The translations under genes were made by a program, and so were the position numbers. The notes beneath the pieces are model-generated. The model saw nothing but the letters and a program-made list of their open reading frames with translations, did no database searches and had not been told where the DNA came from. From the NCBI RefSeq assembly GCF_900114615.1, contig NZ_FOTS01000008.1, positions 62,001 to 126,000 of the forward strand: a DNA stretch of 64,000 nucleotides, in the 5' to 3' direction. This DNA comes from Pelosinus propionicus DSM 13327. GTDB taxonomy: Bacteria; Bacillota; Negativicutes; DSM-13327. This document shows positions 1 to 8,773 of this stretch, piece by piece. Within the stretch, counting starts at the first letter, position 1. Each line of letters begins with the position of its first letter.

Positions 1-1
1 A

Positions 2-463
2 TTTTTGGGGGCCTTTGCGCAATTAATGGCAGCTTCTCTGGATTTTAAGCACAATAATATTTTTGGAGCAACTGCTTTTGCTGGGTATGCTTTCTTTTGG
101 TTTTCCGTTGCAGCGTGCTGGTTAATAAAGTTAGGTGTTTTTGGACAGGCACTTATGAATGGTATTGATATGGGACAGCTTGGTTTTGGTTTTATTGGTT
201 ATTTAATTTTTTCCCTATTTATGACGATAGGTTCAATGGAAACGAATAAAGTATTATTTATTATCTTTGTATTAATTGATGTTTTATTAGCAATGCTAGC
301 ATTAGATGCCTTTGGTGCTGCTCATTGGGCGCATACTGTGGCTGGTTATACGGAGCTTGCAATATCCTTAGTTTCTTTCTATGGTTCTGCTGCAGTCGTA
401 TTGAATCATCATTTTGGAAAAGCATTTTTACCTACAGGTAAACCTTTTGGAATTTTTAAATAA
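2..463 (+). CDS. satP: Acetate/succinate transporter of the AceTr (GPR1/FUN34/YaaH) family, 5' partial
   Basis: This is the C-terminal part of a small membrane protein whose start lies before the window; the reading frame is open from base 2. About 153 residues are visible, containing five hydrophobic helices separated by short loops, a GSMETNK segment after the third helix, and a short hydrophilic tail ending GIFK. This matches the AceTr family, whose members have six helices and about 190-220 residues, so only the first helix or so is missing. Family members move acetate or succinate with protons across the inner membrane, which suits a fermentative host. Substrate is inferred from the family only. 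A hairpin terminator follows directly. Confidence 0.8.
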   Translation, partial: FLGAFAQLMAASLDFKHNNIFGATAFAGYAFFWFSVAACWLIKLGVFGQALMNGIDMGQLGFGFIGYLIFSLFMTIGSMETNKVLFIIFVLIDVLLAMLALDAFGAAHWAHTVAGYTELAISLVSFYGSAAVVLNHHFGKAFLPTGKPFGIFK

Positions 464-481
464 GTACTCTATATAGTTGCT

Positions 482-533
482 AAGGATCATCTGTCACAGC
501 AAGTCATAATGCTGTAACAGGTGGTCCTTTTCT
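482..533 (+). terminator. Rho-independent terminator after the AceTr transporter gene
   Basis: A 19-nt arm at 482-500 pairs with 511-529 through a 10-nt loop, with a few G-U or mismatched positions, and runs into T-rich sequence. It lies 19 bases after the stop codon. Confidence 0.7.
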
Positions 534-687
534 GTTACATAGAATTTCAAGTTATAGCTTTAGAAGAAATGTTGACTATGAGAGCGCAGCATTTTTTATC
601 TGATTATATCAGCGGATACGGCAGGAATTCCTTGGAGTATCAAGAAGAAATACACTCATAAGCATAATCATAGGATGGAGCTGTAAG

Positions 688-1644
688 ATGTATATCTATA
701 TCGATATTATAAATGAGTTTACATGCGAAATGTGTGGAAGTTGCTGCCGAAACGATTGGCAGGTAACAATGGATGAGGAAAGTTATAGACGAAATTATCA
801 GCTATTTTTGAGAAATGGGAAGGAAGAGGAGTTCTTTAATATTTTTATTCCTATTATTGGTAAAGTGGAATTAGGTGAATATGCTTACATCCGTAAAAAG
901 ACTGAAGGTGGCTGTTGGTTTTTAGAAGAGAATCATCTTTGCCGATTACATCAGGAAGCTGGGCATAATCATTTAGATACAGTCTGCCAGATTTTTCCTC
1001 GCTATCCGATGAACACTTCGCGCGGTAAAGAGCTGACTTTAAGCTTTAGTTGTCCAGCGGTAGTAAAAATAGCAAGTCGAGTGAGACCTTTAGAAATCAT
1101 ACGCTCTAAGGTGGAACCAATGCTTTTACATGCTAACCAGGAAGTTGCTCATGTATATCCTGATCAGCAATCTTCATATCATCCTTTGCGTTATTATTTT
1201 GAAATAGAACATCACATTATTGATTTACTGCAATATAGAAAAATCACAATTGAAGAACGTATTCAACTCGTAAAAGAAACAATTAAAAAAATTCTCCATT
1301 TGCCGCAGAACGAGACTTTTAAGCAGAGTTTTAATACAATTATTTATGATAATTATCTTTATTTAGATGAAAAAGATGATGTTATAGCAGCAGTCAGTCA
1401 TTGTACACCTGATATTTTAATCGAAAATTTTCTTATAAATTTCGTCTTTAAAAAGCCATTATATCTATATGGTTTACAGTCAGGACTACATCTATTGGAT
1501 ACTATGTGGAGACAAATTAAAAGTGAAAGAATAAACGATACCAATGGATCAACAGAAATGGAACGTATTTCTACATTGATTATGAATCTGGAATTTCATT
1601 ATAGCCATAATCGTAGTACTTTACTAACCTCCATTCTTCTATAG
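688..1644 (+). CDS. FliB-like (flagellin lysine-N-methylase family) cysteine-cluster protein
   Basis: This 318-residue soluble protein begins with a CEMCGSCC cluster at about residues 13-20, followed by a TMDEESYRRNY segment, then CWFLEENHLC and a DTVCQIFPRYP segment and a later SFSCP. This arrangement of N-terminal cysteines is that of the FliB/YkgJ-type family, whose cysteines probably bind a metal or iron-sulfur cluster. FliB methylates lysines of flagellin, but no flagellar gene is near, and the protein is shorter than typical FliB proteins (about 380-400). The enzymatic role is therefore uncertain. Start chosen for the GGATGGAG ribosome site at about 673-680. It appears to be a single-gene unit. 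Confidence 0.55.
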   Translation: MYIYIDIINEFTCEMCGSCCRNDWQVTMDEESYRRNYQLFLRNGKEEEFFNIFIPIIGKVELGEYAYIRKKTEGGCWFLEENHLCRLHQEAGHNHLDTVCQIFPRYPMNTSRGKELTLSFSCPAVVKIASRVRPLEIIRSKVEPMLLHANQEVAHVYPDQQSSYHPLRYYFEIEHHIIDLLQYRKITIEERIQLVKETIKKILHLPQNETFKQSFNTIIYDNYLYLDEKDDVIAAVSHCTPDILIENFLINFVFKKPLYLYGLQSGLHLLDTMWRQIKSERINDTNGSTEMERISTLIMNLEFHYSHNRSTLLTSILL

Positions 1645-1668
1645 CTAGATGAATGGAGGTCTTAATTT
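1627..1668 (+). terminator. Terminator overlapping the end of the FliB-like gene
   Basis: A perfect 10-bp inverted repeat, ACCTCCATTC at 1627-1636 and its complement at 1651-1660, encloses the TAG stop codon in the loop. The following T-rich stretch is weak. Confidence 0.55.
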
Positions 1669-1957
1669 GTAGAATTTGTAAGTTCACGAAATAGTAACAT
1701 GAATCTTTCATTGTAGGTACAGCGGGATATAGAGGTTATTAATGAGGCGCTATACTCTGCAATAAATATAAATGTCCTGCTGATAAGGCTATTATTAATA
1801 AAATAGAGAATTTGTTTTTAAAAAAATAATAATATTAGTAGAATTCAGGAGAATAGTAAAAAGATAAGAAGAATAAATACGGATTTTAGTGTATACATAA
1901 TGTGTAAATCTGTGTTATAATGTCGCCTTACATAGATATAATTTAGAGGTGTTGCAA
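1645..1957. other. Intergenic region with the purine permease promoter
   Basis: Apart from the terminator arm at its left end I see no gene. An extended -10 element TGTTATAAT lies at 1913-1921, with no convincing -35. I looked for a purine riboswitch and did not find one. Confidence 0.45.
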
Positions 1958-3256
1958 ATGGAATTATTGTTTAAATTACGAGAACGAGGGACAAGTGTAT
2001 CCACTGAAGTTTTGGCAGGAATAACAACTTTTTTAACATTGGCATATTCAGTCATTGTTATTCCTTCCGTTTTAAGTTTGACTGGTATGGACTTTAATGG
2101 TGTTTTTATGGCAGTTATTTTAAGCAGTGTAATCGGTACCTTAATTATGGGATTATTTGCGAATTATCCGATTGTAATTGGACCTGGACTTGGGTTGAAC
2201 GCTTATTTTGCTTTTAGTGTAGTAAAAGGCGGTGGATATTCCTGGGAAGTAGCACTTGGGGCTGTTTTCATATCGGGAGTCATGTTTTTACTGGTATCTC
2301 TTACCAAATTTCGTTCCATTTTAATTGATGCGATTCCTGCGAGTTTAAAGCATGCTATTACTGCAGGTATTGGTTTTTTTGTCTGCTTTATAGGATTACA
2401 AAGTGCAAAAATTGTTGTTGATTCTCCTGCTACTTTAGTAACTCTTGGAAAGCTGTCTGAGCCCATTGCTTTGTTGACAATTATTGGTTTGGCGGTATCA
2501 TTAGTATTGCTTACCTATCGCGTAAAGGCAGCCTTATTTATTGGTATGTTAGTAACCGCATCTGCTGCTTATTTTATGGGTTTTATGTCGTTGCCGTCAC
2601 AATTTGTGGTGATGCCTAGTGGTCTAGAGAATACCATATTAAAATTGGATGTACAGGGTGTCTTAGATTCTGGTCTTTATTCTGTAATTTTTACTTTCTT
2701 TTTAATTACATTATTTGACACTACGGGTACACTACTGGGAATGGCAGAGCAAGCCGGCCTTCTTATAAATGGAAAGTTTCCAAATGCGAGAGGTGCCTTT
2801 TTAGCTGATGCTGCTGGCACGGTGGCTGGTGCTGTGCTAGGAACAAGTCCCACCGCTACCTGTATTGAGTCGAGTGCAGGTGTAGCAGTAGGAGGACGCA
2901 GTGGTTTAACTGCTGTTGTTGTTGCAGGATTGTTCTTAGTCACTTTATTTTTTTCGCCTGTTGCTAAAATGCTATCAAGTATACCAGCTGTGACAGCACC
3001 CGCACTTATTATTGTTGGTTTTTTTATGATGAATGGTTTGCGTGATATTGACTGGCAAAACATTGAAGAAGCTTTTCCGGCTTTTCTGGTTGTGGCGTCT
3101 ATGCCATTAACCTATAGTATCGCTACTGGTATAGGAATTGGCTTTATCGTATATCCTCTATTAAAATTAATGCGAGGCAAGGGAAGTGACGTTCATCCCA
3201 TCTTATATTTATTCATGATATTATTTTTTATACAAATTGGACTTTTAAGTCATTGA
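1958..3256 (+). CDS. NCS2-family purine permease, AzgA/PbuG-like (copy 1)
   Basis: A 432-residue polytopic membrane protein with about 12-14 hydrophobic segments. It carries AzgA-type features: the N-terminal [22 protein letters not shown], a GLGLNAYFAF segment in helix 3, LFDTTGTLLG in the middle and SPTATCIESSAGVAVGGRSGL in the re-entrant region. AzgA/PbuG proteins import hypoxanthine, guanine or adenine with protons. I set the start at ATG 1958 because AGAGG at about 1945-1949 is correctly spaced for it; an upstream in-frame GTG at 1949 overlaps that site. With this start it has the same length as the paralogue at 5375. A strong terminator follows. Confidence 0.85.
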   Translation: MELLFKLRERGTSVSTEVLAGITTFLTLAYSVIVIPSVLSLTGMDFNGVFMAVILSSVIGTLIMGLFANYPIVIGPGLGLNAYFAFSVVKGGGYSWEVALGAVFISGVMFLLVSLTKFRSILIDAIPASLKHAITAGIGFFVCFIGLQSAKIVVDSPATLVTLGKLSEPIALLTIIGLAVSLVLLTYRVKAALFIGMLVTASAAYFMGFMSLPSQFVVMPSGLENTILKLDVQGVLDSGLYSVIFTFFLITLFDTTGTLLGMAEQAGLLINGKFPNARGAFLADAAGTVAGAVLGTSPTATCIESSAGVAVGGRSGLTAVVVAGLFLVTLFFSPVAKMLSSIPAVTAPALIIVGFFMMNGLRDIDWQNIEEAFPAFLVVASMPLTYSIATGIGIGFIVYPLLKLMRGKGSDVHPILYLFMILFFIQIGLLSH

Positions 3257-3261
3257 GAATA

Positions 3262-3313
3262 AAAAAACAGCCAATCTATCTTCAAAAATATTGATAGGTT
3301 GGTTGTTTTTTAT
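3262..3313 (+). terminator. Bidirectional-looking terminator between permease and Crp/Fnr gene
   Basis: An A-rich left arm (3262-3280) pairs with 3293-3312 as a long stem (CAGCCAATCTATC against GATAGGTTGGTTG, with G-U pairs), bounded by A-tract and T-tract. It can serve the permease and the convergent regulator gene. Confidence 0.8.
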
Positions 3314-3366
3314 AAGTCACCTTTCTTCGTTTTATAGTAGTTAAAAGGTGTAGTAAATAGCAAGTG

Positions 3367-4077
3367 CTAATTTTCCAGTGTAGAATAATGCTTTAGTTTG
3401 TCAAGAAGTAGCAGTTGTTTGGGGCTGATGATTGTTATTAAGCGTTCTGCTTGTAGTTTCGAGAGCTTGCGGCTGAGTGTTTCTCTTGTAGTACCGAATA
3501 AATTAGCTAGCTCATGTCTAGGTAGATTAATAGTAAGTCGGATACCATCAGGTGTCACAACACCTTCTTTTTCACCCATAATGAGAAGCCAAGTAATCAG
3601 ACGCTGTTCAATGGTCTGTAAGGTAAGATTACTAATGAATCTTTCTGCATAAGCGAGTCTTTCTGTTAATGCCTGCATAATACGGGTTGAAATTTCAGGA
3701 TTTTGGTGCATCATCATTCTTAAGTCATCTCGAGACAGAAGGCAAATTCCAGTGTTATCTAATGTTTCTGCATTTAGGAAATAGTGCTGTTCATCCATGA
3801 ATAAAGCGAGTTCACCAAAGAAGTCACCAGGTTCTAATAGACGCACAATTTGTTGTCGCCCATCTTCTGACATTTCATAGACTTTTACCATACCAAAGCG
3901 CACGATATATAGATGATTAGCTACGTCTCCTTTTGCAAAAAGAATTTTACCCTTTTCATAGTTTTTCTTCTTGATCAAAGTGTTAATTTTCTGCAATTCT
4001 GGAAGATGCAGCATTTTGAAAATGGGAACAATGCTGGCACAGATATGTTCTCGTGAATTGGTGCATGTGTCGTCCAT
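3367..4077 (-). CDS. Crp/Fnr-family transcriptional regulator
   Basis: A 236-residue protein with an N-terminal cyclic-nucleotide-binding-like beta roll (roughly residues 20-130, with GKILFAKGD and GDFFGELALF) and a C-terminal winged helix (PRHELANLFGTTRETLSRKL is the recognition region). Two cysteines near the N-terminus (CTNSREHIC) are spaced unlike the four-cysteine FNR cluster, so oxygen sensing by an FNR-type cluster is not supported. The start at ATG 4077 is chosen because GAGGT lies just upstream; an in-frame TTG at 4089 would overlap it. It is transcribed away from the SDR gene, and may regulate itself or its neighbours; the effector is unknown. Confidence 0.85.
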   Translation of the reverse strand: MDDTCTNSREHICASIVPIFKMLHLPELQKINTLIKKKNYEKGKILFAKGDVANHLYIVRFGMVKVYEMSEDGRQQIVRLLEPGDFFGELALFMDEQHYFLNAETLDNTGICLLSRDDLRMMMHQNPEISTRIMQALTERLAYAERFISNLTLQTIEQRLITWLLIMGEKEGVVTPDGIRLTINLPRHELANLFGTTRETLSRKLSKLQAERLITIISPKQLLLLDKLKHYSTLEN

Positions 4078-4392
4078 AGCATACCTCAATTATTTAATAT
4101 ATTTATTTATATTATAGATTGAATGATTCTTAGTGAAACGTTTATTTTAAAATTTAATTGATATACTATGCAAAGAGTAGTAAATAAGGCAAAAAACGTA
4201 AGTCGTAAAGAATACATAAGAGTTAAAATTTGAAAGGAATTTAAGGTTAGCTGGGTCAATATACAGTAGGTTAACAAAACGAATACTTGATCTTTATTTC
4301 ACTTGTTGAGCATGGCAGGAAATTAAGTGATTGTGTAGAAAGATAATCAGCAAGGTAGATGTAATGATTATAAATAGAAGGAGATTTGTCGA
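4078..4392. other. Divergent intergenic region
   Basis: About 315 AT-rich bases between the Crp/Fnr gene and the SDR gene. It must hold both promoters, but I could not pick a convincing -35/-10 pair or Crp-type palindrome. No small gene with a good ribosome site is visible. Confidence 0.4.
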
Positions 4393-5172
4393 ATGAAAAT
4401 ATTAAAAGATAAAATTGTTTTTATTAGTGGCGCCAGCGGTGGTATAGGTAAAGCTTGCGCTGAATTATTTGCAAAATCAGGAGCAAAATTAATTATATCT
4501 GCAAGAACGGTAGAAAAGGTACAAGAAGTCGCCAATGAAATAAAAGAGAAGTATCAAACTGATGTATTGGCACTGCAATTGGATGTGCAGGATAAAAAGG
4601 CTGTCAATGAACTCATCGATACATTGCCTTTAGACTGGCAGAAAATTGATATACTTGTTAATAATGCTGGATTAGCACGCGGTATGGATAAACTTCATGA
4701 AGGAGAGCCAGAAGACTGGGAGGCTATGATTGATACAAATGTAAAAGGATTATTGTATCTTACCAGAAAAATTGTTCCTCGGATGTTAGAACATAATGTA
4801 AATGGTCATGTTATTAATATTGGTTCTACTGCAGGGATTATTGCTTATCCTGGAGGGACGGTATATTGTGCTACAAAAGCTGCGGTTAAGTTCATTAGTG
4901 ATGGACTTAGAATGGATGTCGTGGATACTCCAATACGAGTAACGAATATTCAGCCAGGCATGGTGGAAACTAATTTCAGCGTAGTTCGATTCCATGGCAA
5001 TCAGCAGAAAGCTGATAATGTGTATGAGGGTATAGAGCCTTTAGTAGCAGAGGACATTGCAGATATTGTTGTTTATGCAGCTAGTGCGCCAGCTCATGTT
5101 CAAATATGTGAGGTAACTGTTACTCCTACCCATCAGGCAACAGGCGGTATTGTACATAAAGAAAAAAAATAA
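4393..5172 (+). CDS. Short-chain dehydrogenase/reductase, YdfG-like
   Basis: A 259-residue classical SDR enzyme. The Rossmann motif SGASGGIG is at residues 12-19, NNAG at 90-93, the catalytic Ser at 145 and YCATK (Tyr158, Lys162) follow in correct order. SAR at residues 36-38 after beta-2 suggests NADP(H) preference. Proteins of this length with this C-terminus are usually called NADP-dependent 3-hydroxy acid or serine dehydrogenases (YdfG group); the substrate cannot be read from the sequence. Ribosome site AGAAGGAGA lies 8 bases before the ATG. It is a single-gene unit closed by a terminator. Confidence 0.85.
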   Translation: MKILKDKIVFISGASGGIGKACAELFAKSGAKLIISARTVEKVQEVANEIKEKYQTDVLALQLDVQDKKAVNELIDTLPLDWQKIDILVNNAGLARGMDKLHEGEPEDWEAMIDTNVKGLLYLTRKIVPRMLEHNVNGHVINIGSTAGIIAYPGGTVYCATKAAVKFISDGLRMDVVDTPIRVTNIQPGMVETNFSVVRFHGNQQKADNVYEGIEPLVAEDIADIVVYAASAPAHVQICEVTVTPTHQATGGIVHKEKK

Positions 5173-5184
5173 AAAATTGTTTAT

Positions 5185-5231
5185 AAGGTAACCACTTAGA
5201 TGTAACTATCTAAAATGGTTACCTTTTTTAT
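5185..5231 (+). terminator. Terminator after the SDR gene
   Basis: AAGGTAACCA with further pairing at 5185-5201 pairs with 5208-5226 (ATGGTTACCTT), followed by a T-run. Confidence 0.8.
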
Positions 5232-5374
5232 ATATTCAAGAAAGTATAATAGTTAGAGTTTCTGACTTCTACAAAAATTCTTTGTATACAAGGGTACTTC
5301 AATGTGATAAAATAAATCTCGGTCTTTTGGAGAAGATAATGAAAGCAAGAAGATAGAATAGAGGTGTTTCATAC

Positions 5375-6673
5375 GTGGAATCATGGTTCAAATTAGAAGA
5401 GCGAGGAACAAAGGTATCTACAGAGATAATGGCAGGTATTACTACTTTTCTGACAATGGTGTATATCGTTATTGTCAATCCTGCGGTTTTACATATTGCT
5501 GGCATGGATTTTGATGGTGTATTTATGGCTACTATTTTAGCAAGTGCATTAGCTACGTTGATTATGGGGATATTTGCCAATTATCCGATTGCTATAGCCC
5601 CAGGAATGGGGATGAATGCGTACTTTTCTTATAGTGTTGTATTAGCAGGGGGACATTCATGGCAAGTCGCATTAGGAGCAGTATTTCTGACAGGGATTAT
5701 TTTTCTGCTCCTTTCCTTAACCAAATTTCGTTATATTTTGATTGATTCAATTCCAACTAGTTTAAAACATGCGATTACCGCAGGAATTGGCTTGTTTATA
5801 TCTTTCATTGGATTACAGAATGCGAAGATTGTCATTGCATCGCCGGCGACATTGGTTACGTTAGGAAATTTGGCAGAACCGATTACCTTAATGACAATTA
5901 TTGGTCTTGTGATCTCCTTGGTATTAATGGTTTATCGTGTGCAGGGAGCCTTATTTGTCGGTATGCTGATTACTTCCGTTATAGCTTATTACAAAGGGAT
6001 GCTAGTATTGCCAGATAGTTTGTATATGCTGCCTCATGGTTTAGAGAACACCGCATGGCAAATGAATGTATCTGGTGTTTTTGAGCAAGGGCTCTATGCA
6101 GTGGTATTTACTTTTTTATTGATTACCTTGTTTGATACTACGGGTACAATGCTTGGTGTAGCAGAACAGGCCGGATTACTAAAGGATGGAAAGTTTCCTC
6201 GAGTGCGGGGAGCGTTGCTGGCAGATGCTGTTGGCACTACCGTTGGTGCTGCTCTTGGTACGAGTCCTACTTCCGCATATGTTGAGTCAAGTTCAGGAGT
6301 TGCTGTAGGCGGACGGACAGGTCTGACAGCTGTAGTAACAGCTATATTGTTATTAATTACTTTATTTTTTGCACCTATTGCCAAAATTCTGGCTAGCATT
6401 CCTGCAGTTACAGCACCTGCTTTGATTATAGTCGGCTTTTTTATGATGGGAGGGTTGCGCAGTATCGATTGGAATGATCTGGAGGAAGCTTTTCCTGCCT
6501 TTTTAATCGTAATTGCGATGCCGCTAACATATAGTATTGCTACAGGGATTGGTGTAGGTTTTATTGTATATCCTATTTTAAAAGTGTTAAGAGGTAAAAG
6601 CAGAACGGTTCACCCAATCTTATATATATTCGCCATATTGTTTTTTATACAGTTAGGCTTTTTTAGCCATTAA
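5375..6673 (+). CDS. NCS2-family purine permease, AzgA/PbuG-like (copy 2)
   Basis: A 432-residue permease that aligns end to end without gaps with the product of 1958-3256; most residues are identical in the stretches I compared, including LFDTTGT and [18 protein letters not shown]. The start codon is GTG, with GAGGTG at about 5361-5366 as ribosome site. The two paralogues flank the Crp/Fnr and SDR genes, so an old local duplication is likely. The differences (for example GLGLNAYFAF in copy 1 against [10 protein letters not shown] here) fall in the substrate-pore helices, which may mean different purine preference. Its own terminator follows. Confidence 0.85.
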   Translation: MESWFKLEERGTKVSTEIMAGITTFLTMVYIVIVNPAVLHIAGMDFDGVFMATILASALATLIMGIFANYPIAIAPGMGMNAYFSYSVVLAGGHSWQVALGAVFLTGIIFLLLSLTKFRYILIDSIPTSLKHAITAGIGLFISFIGLQNAKIVIASPATLVTLGNLAEPITLMTIIGLVISLVLMVYRVQGALFVGMLITSVIAYYKGMLVLPDSLYMLPHGLENTAWQMNVSGVFEQGLYAVVFTFLLITLFDTTGTMLGVAEQAGLLKDGKFPRVRGALLADAVGTTVGAALGTSPTSAYVESSSGVAVGGRTGLTAVVTAILLLITLFFAPIAKILASIPAVTAPALIIVGFFMMGGLRSIDWNDLEEAFPAFLIVIAMPLTYSIATGIGVGFIVYPILKVLRGKSRTVHPILYIFAILFFIQLGFFSH

Positions 6674-6711
6674 GAAAAAGAGTGTTAGGCATGGGACTAA
6701 CACTCTTTTTC
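6674..6711 (+). terminator. Terminator after the second purine permease gene
   Basis: AAAAAGAGTGTTAG (from about 6675) pairs with CTAACACTCTTTTT (to 6710) around a short loop. The T-run is part of the right arm. Confidence 0.85.
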
Positions 6712-6874
6712 CTAACATGTATTTGTAATATTTCCAGGAAATATAGCGAAGATTTCTGTAGAACAATCCTAGTCATTGCTTTACATGCAGTATACATTAC
6801 ATCTGGAATCAGATTTGCCGTCAATAGTAAGATAAAATGAAGTATAGGTTTAATGAATAATAAGAGGTGTTTTT

Positions 6875-8218
6875 ATGCATAAAGATTTTACAAGCCTAGG
6901 TATGCGACGGAAAATAGTTGCGCTTTTAGCTGAGAATGGTATTATTAAGCCCACAGAAATACAAATACAGGCGATACCTGCGATCATGTCCGGCAAGGAT
7001 GTTGTTGGGCAGTCTCAGACAGGAACAGGCAAAACATTAGCCTTTGTATTGCCTATTTTAGAAAAAATTGAAATCAGTAAGCCAATTGTACAAGCATTAA
7101 TTATTACGCCAACTCGGGAATTAGCTCTCCAGATTACCCGAGAAGTGGCAAAGTTAGCAGACCAATTAGAAATACAGGTCTTATCTGTATATGGTGGACA
7201 AGATGTAGATCGACAAATTAAAAGGCTAAAAGGAGGAGCTCAAATCGTCATTGGTACTCCTGGACGATTAATGGATCATTTGCGGCGAGAAACGATACAG
7301 CTTGAGAATGTTACGAAACTTGTACTAGACGAAGCGGATCAAATGTTGCATATGGGTTTTTTAGAGGATGTGGAGGAATTAGTTCGTCAAACTTCGAATA
7401 AACGCCAAACGATGCTCTTTTCAGCAACCATGCCTTCTAAAATTCGCGGATTAGCCGACCGTTACATGCGAAAGCCGTTAGATATACGGATACAAACTAA
7501 AAATATTACTTTAGATGAAATCAAACAGATTATGGTAGAGGTACCTGAGGCAGAAAAAATTGCCAAGCTAAGTAGTATGATTGATGAATATCGACCCTAT
7601 TTAGCAATTGTTTTCTGTCATACCAAAAAACGAGCAATAGCTGTAAATATGGCTCTTAGTCAAAAGGGTTATGAAACAGACGAACTTCATGGTGAATTGT
7701 CTCAGGCAAAGCGGGAACAGGTCATGAAGCGTTTTCGTGAAGCTAAAATTCAGATCTTAGTCGCCACAGATATTGCCGCCAGAGGTCTGGATGTAGAAGG
7801 CGTTACTCACATATTTAATTATGATATTCCTCATGATGTAGACAGCTACATTCATCGTATCGGGCGTACGGGGCGTGCCGGGCAAGTGGGTATGGCCATT
7901 ACATTAATAGATCCTCATGAACAGCCTTATGTAAGATTGATTGAGCAAGGTATTCGGGCTGCAATTGAAAAACATAAAGTAAATGATCAAAAAGTAGTTA
8001 GCAGTGATAAAAGAAGAGTATTCAATGCAAAGAGTGAAGAGGAAAAAGCAGGAGTAGAAAAAAAAGAGAAAAAAAGAGCCTTTGTTTTTGGGAAAACCGA
8101 TAAGAAAAAAACGGGGAACCACAGCGGAGCAAACTCAAGAAGCCGCCGCAAGCCAAAAGAAAATGAAAAAGGTGAACAGCAGGCTCAGCCAGGAAGAGAA
8201 AAAAGAAAAAAAAGATAA
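6875..8218 (+). CDS. DEAD-box ATP-dependent RNA helicase
   Basis: A 447-residue cytoplasmic RNA helicase. The Q-motif (PTEIQIQAIP, residues 26-35), Walker A SQTGTGKT (47-54), PTREL, GTPGR (127-131), DEAD (152-155), SAT (183-185) and the C-terminal ARGLDVEG and HRIGRTGR motifs are all intact. After about residue 375 the protein becomes a low-complexity tail rich in Lys, Arg and Glu, as in CshA/DeaD relatives, which binds structured RNA. Such helicases assist ribosome assembly and mRNA turnover, often in the cold. Start ATG is supported by AGAGGTG 8 bases upstream. Confidence 0.9.
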   Translation: MHKDFTSLGMRRKIVALLAENGIIKPTEIQIQAIPAIMSGKDVVGQSQTGTGKTLAFVLPILEKIEISKPIVQALIITPTRELALQITREVAKLADQLEIQVLSVYGGQDVDRQIKRLKGGAQIVIGTPGRLMDHLRRETIQLENVTKLVLDEADQMLHMGFLEDVEELVRQTSNKRQTMLFSATMPSKIRGLADRYMRKPLDIRIQTKNITLDEIKQIMVEVPEAEKIAKLSSMIDEYRPYLAIVFCHTKKRAIAVNMALSQKGYETDELHGELSQAKREQVMKRFREAKIQILVATDIAARGLDVEGVTHIFNYDIPHDVDSYIHRIGRTGRAGQVGMAITLIDPHEQPYVRLIEQGIRAAIEKHKVNDQKVVSSDKRRVFNAKSEEEKAGVEKKEKKRAFVFGKTDKKKTGNHSGANSRSRRKPKENEKGEQQAQPGREKRKKR

Positions 8219-8251
8219 GGTAATCGATAAGAGTGGTAATTGTGTAATACC

Positions 8252-8282
8252 TTGACAATTATGCACTCTTTTCTTATATAAT
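8252..8282 (+). promoter_or_regulatory. Predicted sigma-A promoter of the VOC gene
   Basis: TTGACA at 8252-8257 is followed after 17 bases by TATATA (8275-8280), or after 19 by TATAAT (8277-8282). Confidence 0.6.
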
Positions 8283-8309
8283 GTAGATAACAACAAAGGA
8301 GGTAGAATT

Positions 8310-8672
8310 GTGAATTTTAAATTAGCACATAATAATATTAATGTCTTGGATCTAGAGCGGAGCATGAATTTTTACAGTAAGGCTCTTGGGTTGGTTGAGA
8401 CATCCAGGAAGGATATGGATGGATTTACCTTGGTTTACCTGGGAGATAGGCAGACTCCACATAAACTGGAATTAACATGGATGAAAGACCGAAAAACTGC
8501 TTATGATTTAGGTGAAAATGAGTTTCATCTGGCCTTTATTACAGATGATATGGAAAAGGCGCATGCTTTACATAAAGAAATGAATTGTATCTGCTATGAA
8601 AATAAGGCGATGAATCTTTATTTCATTCAAGATCCGGACGGCTACTGGTTGGAGATTATGCCAGAGCGATAA
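8310..8672 (+). CDS. VOC-family (glyoxalase I-like) protein
   Basis: A 120-residue vicinal-oxygen-chelate protein with the paired beta-alpha-beta-beta-beta modules of glyoxalase I: HNNINVLDLERSMNFYSKALGL at the start and FIQDPDGYWLEIMPE at the end. The candidate metal ligands (His7, Glu in KLELTW, His in EFHLAF, Glu in YWLEI) are present, so it could be a lactoylglutathione-lyase-like or other small-molecule VOC enzyme. Start is GTG with a perfect AAAGGAGGT site. It has its own promoter and terminator. Confidence 0.75.
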   Translation: MNFKLAHNNINVLDLERSMNFYSKALGLVETSRKDMDGFTLVYLGDRQTPHKLELTWMKDRKTAYDLGENEFHLAFITDDMEKAHALHKEMNCICYENKAMNLYFIQDPDGYWLEIMPER

Positions 8673-8683
8673 ACGCATAATTT

Positions 8684-8730
8684 AAAAAAGAGGACATTAT
8701 TGTTAGATAGTAACAATAATGTCCTTTTTA
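8684..8730 (+). terminator. Terminator after the VOC gene
   Basis: AGGACATTATTGTTA (8691-8705) and its exact complement (8711-8725) surround a 5-nt loop, flanked by A-run and T-run. It probably also serves the convergent HD-GYP gene. Confidence 0.9.
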
Positions 8731-8773
8731 TGTTTCAAATGGCGATGTTTTAAAAAGAGGGGAAGTGCCTTTC

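Noticed and set aside
1645-1957. Possible purine riboswitch before the NCS2 permease
   Set aside because: None of the conserved junction sequence of the purine aptamer was found; the region is merely AT-rich.
3367-4089. Crp/Fnr protein as an oxygen-sensing FNR
   Set aside because: Only two N-terminal cysteines with wrong spacing; an FNR-type [4Fe-4S] site needs four.
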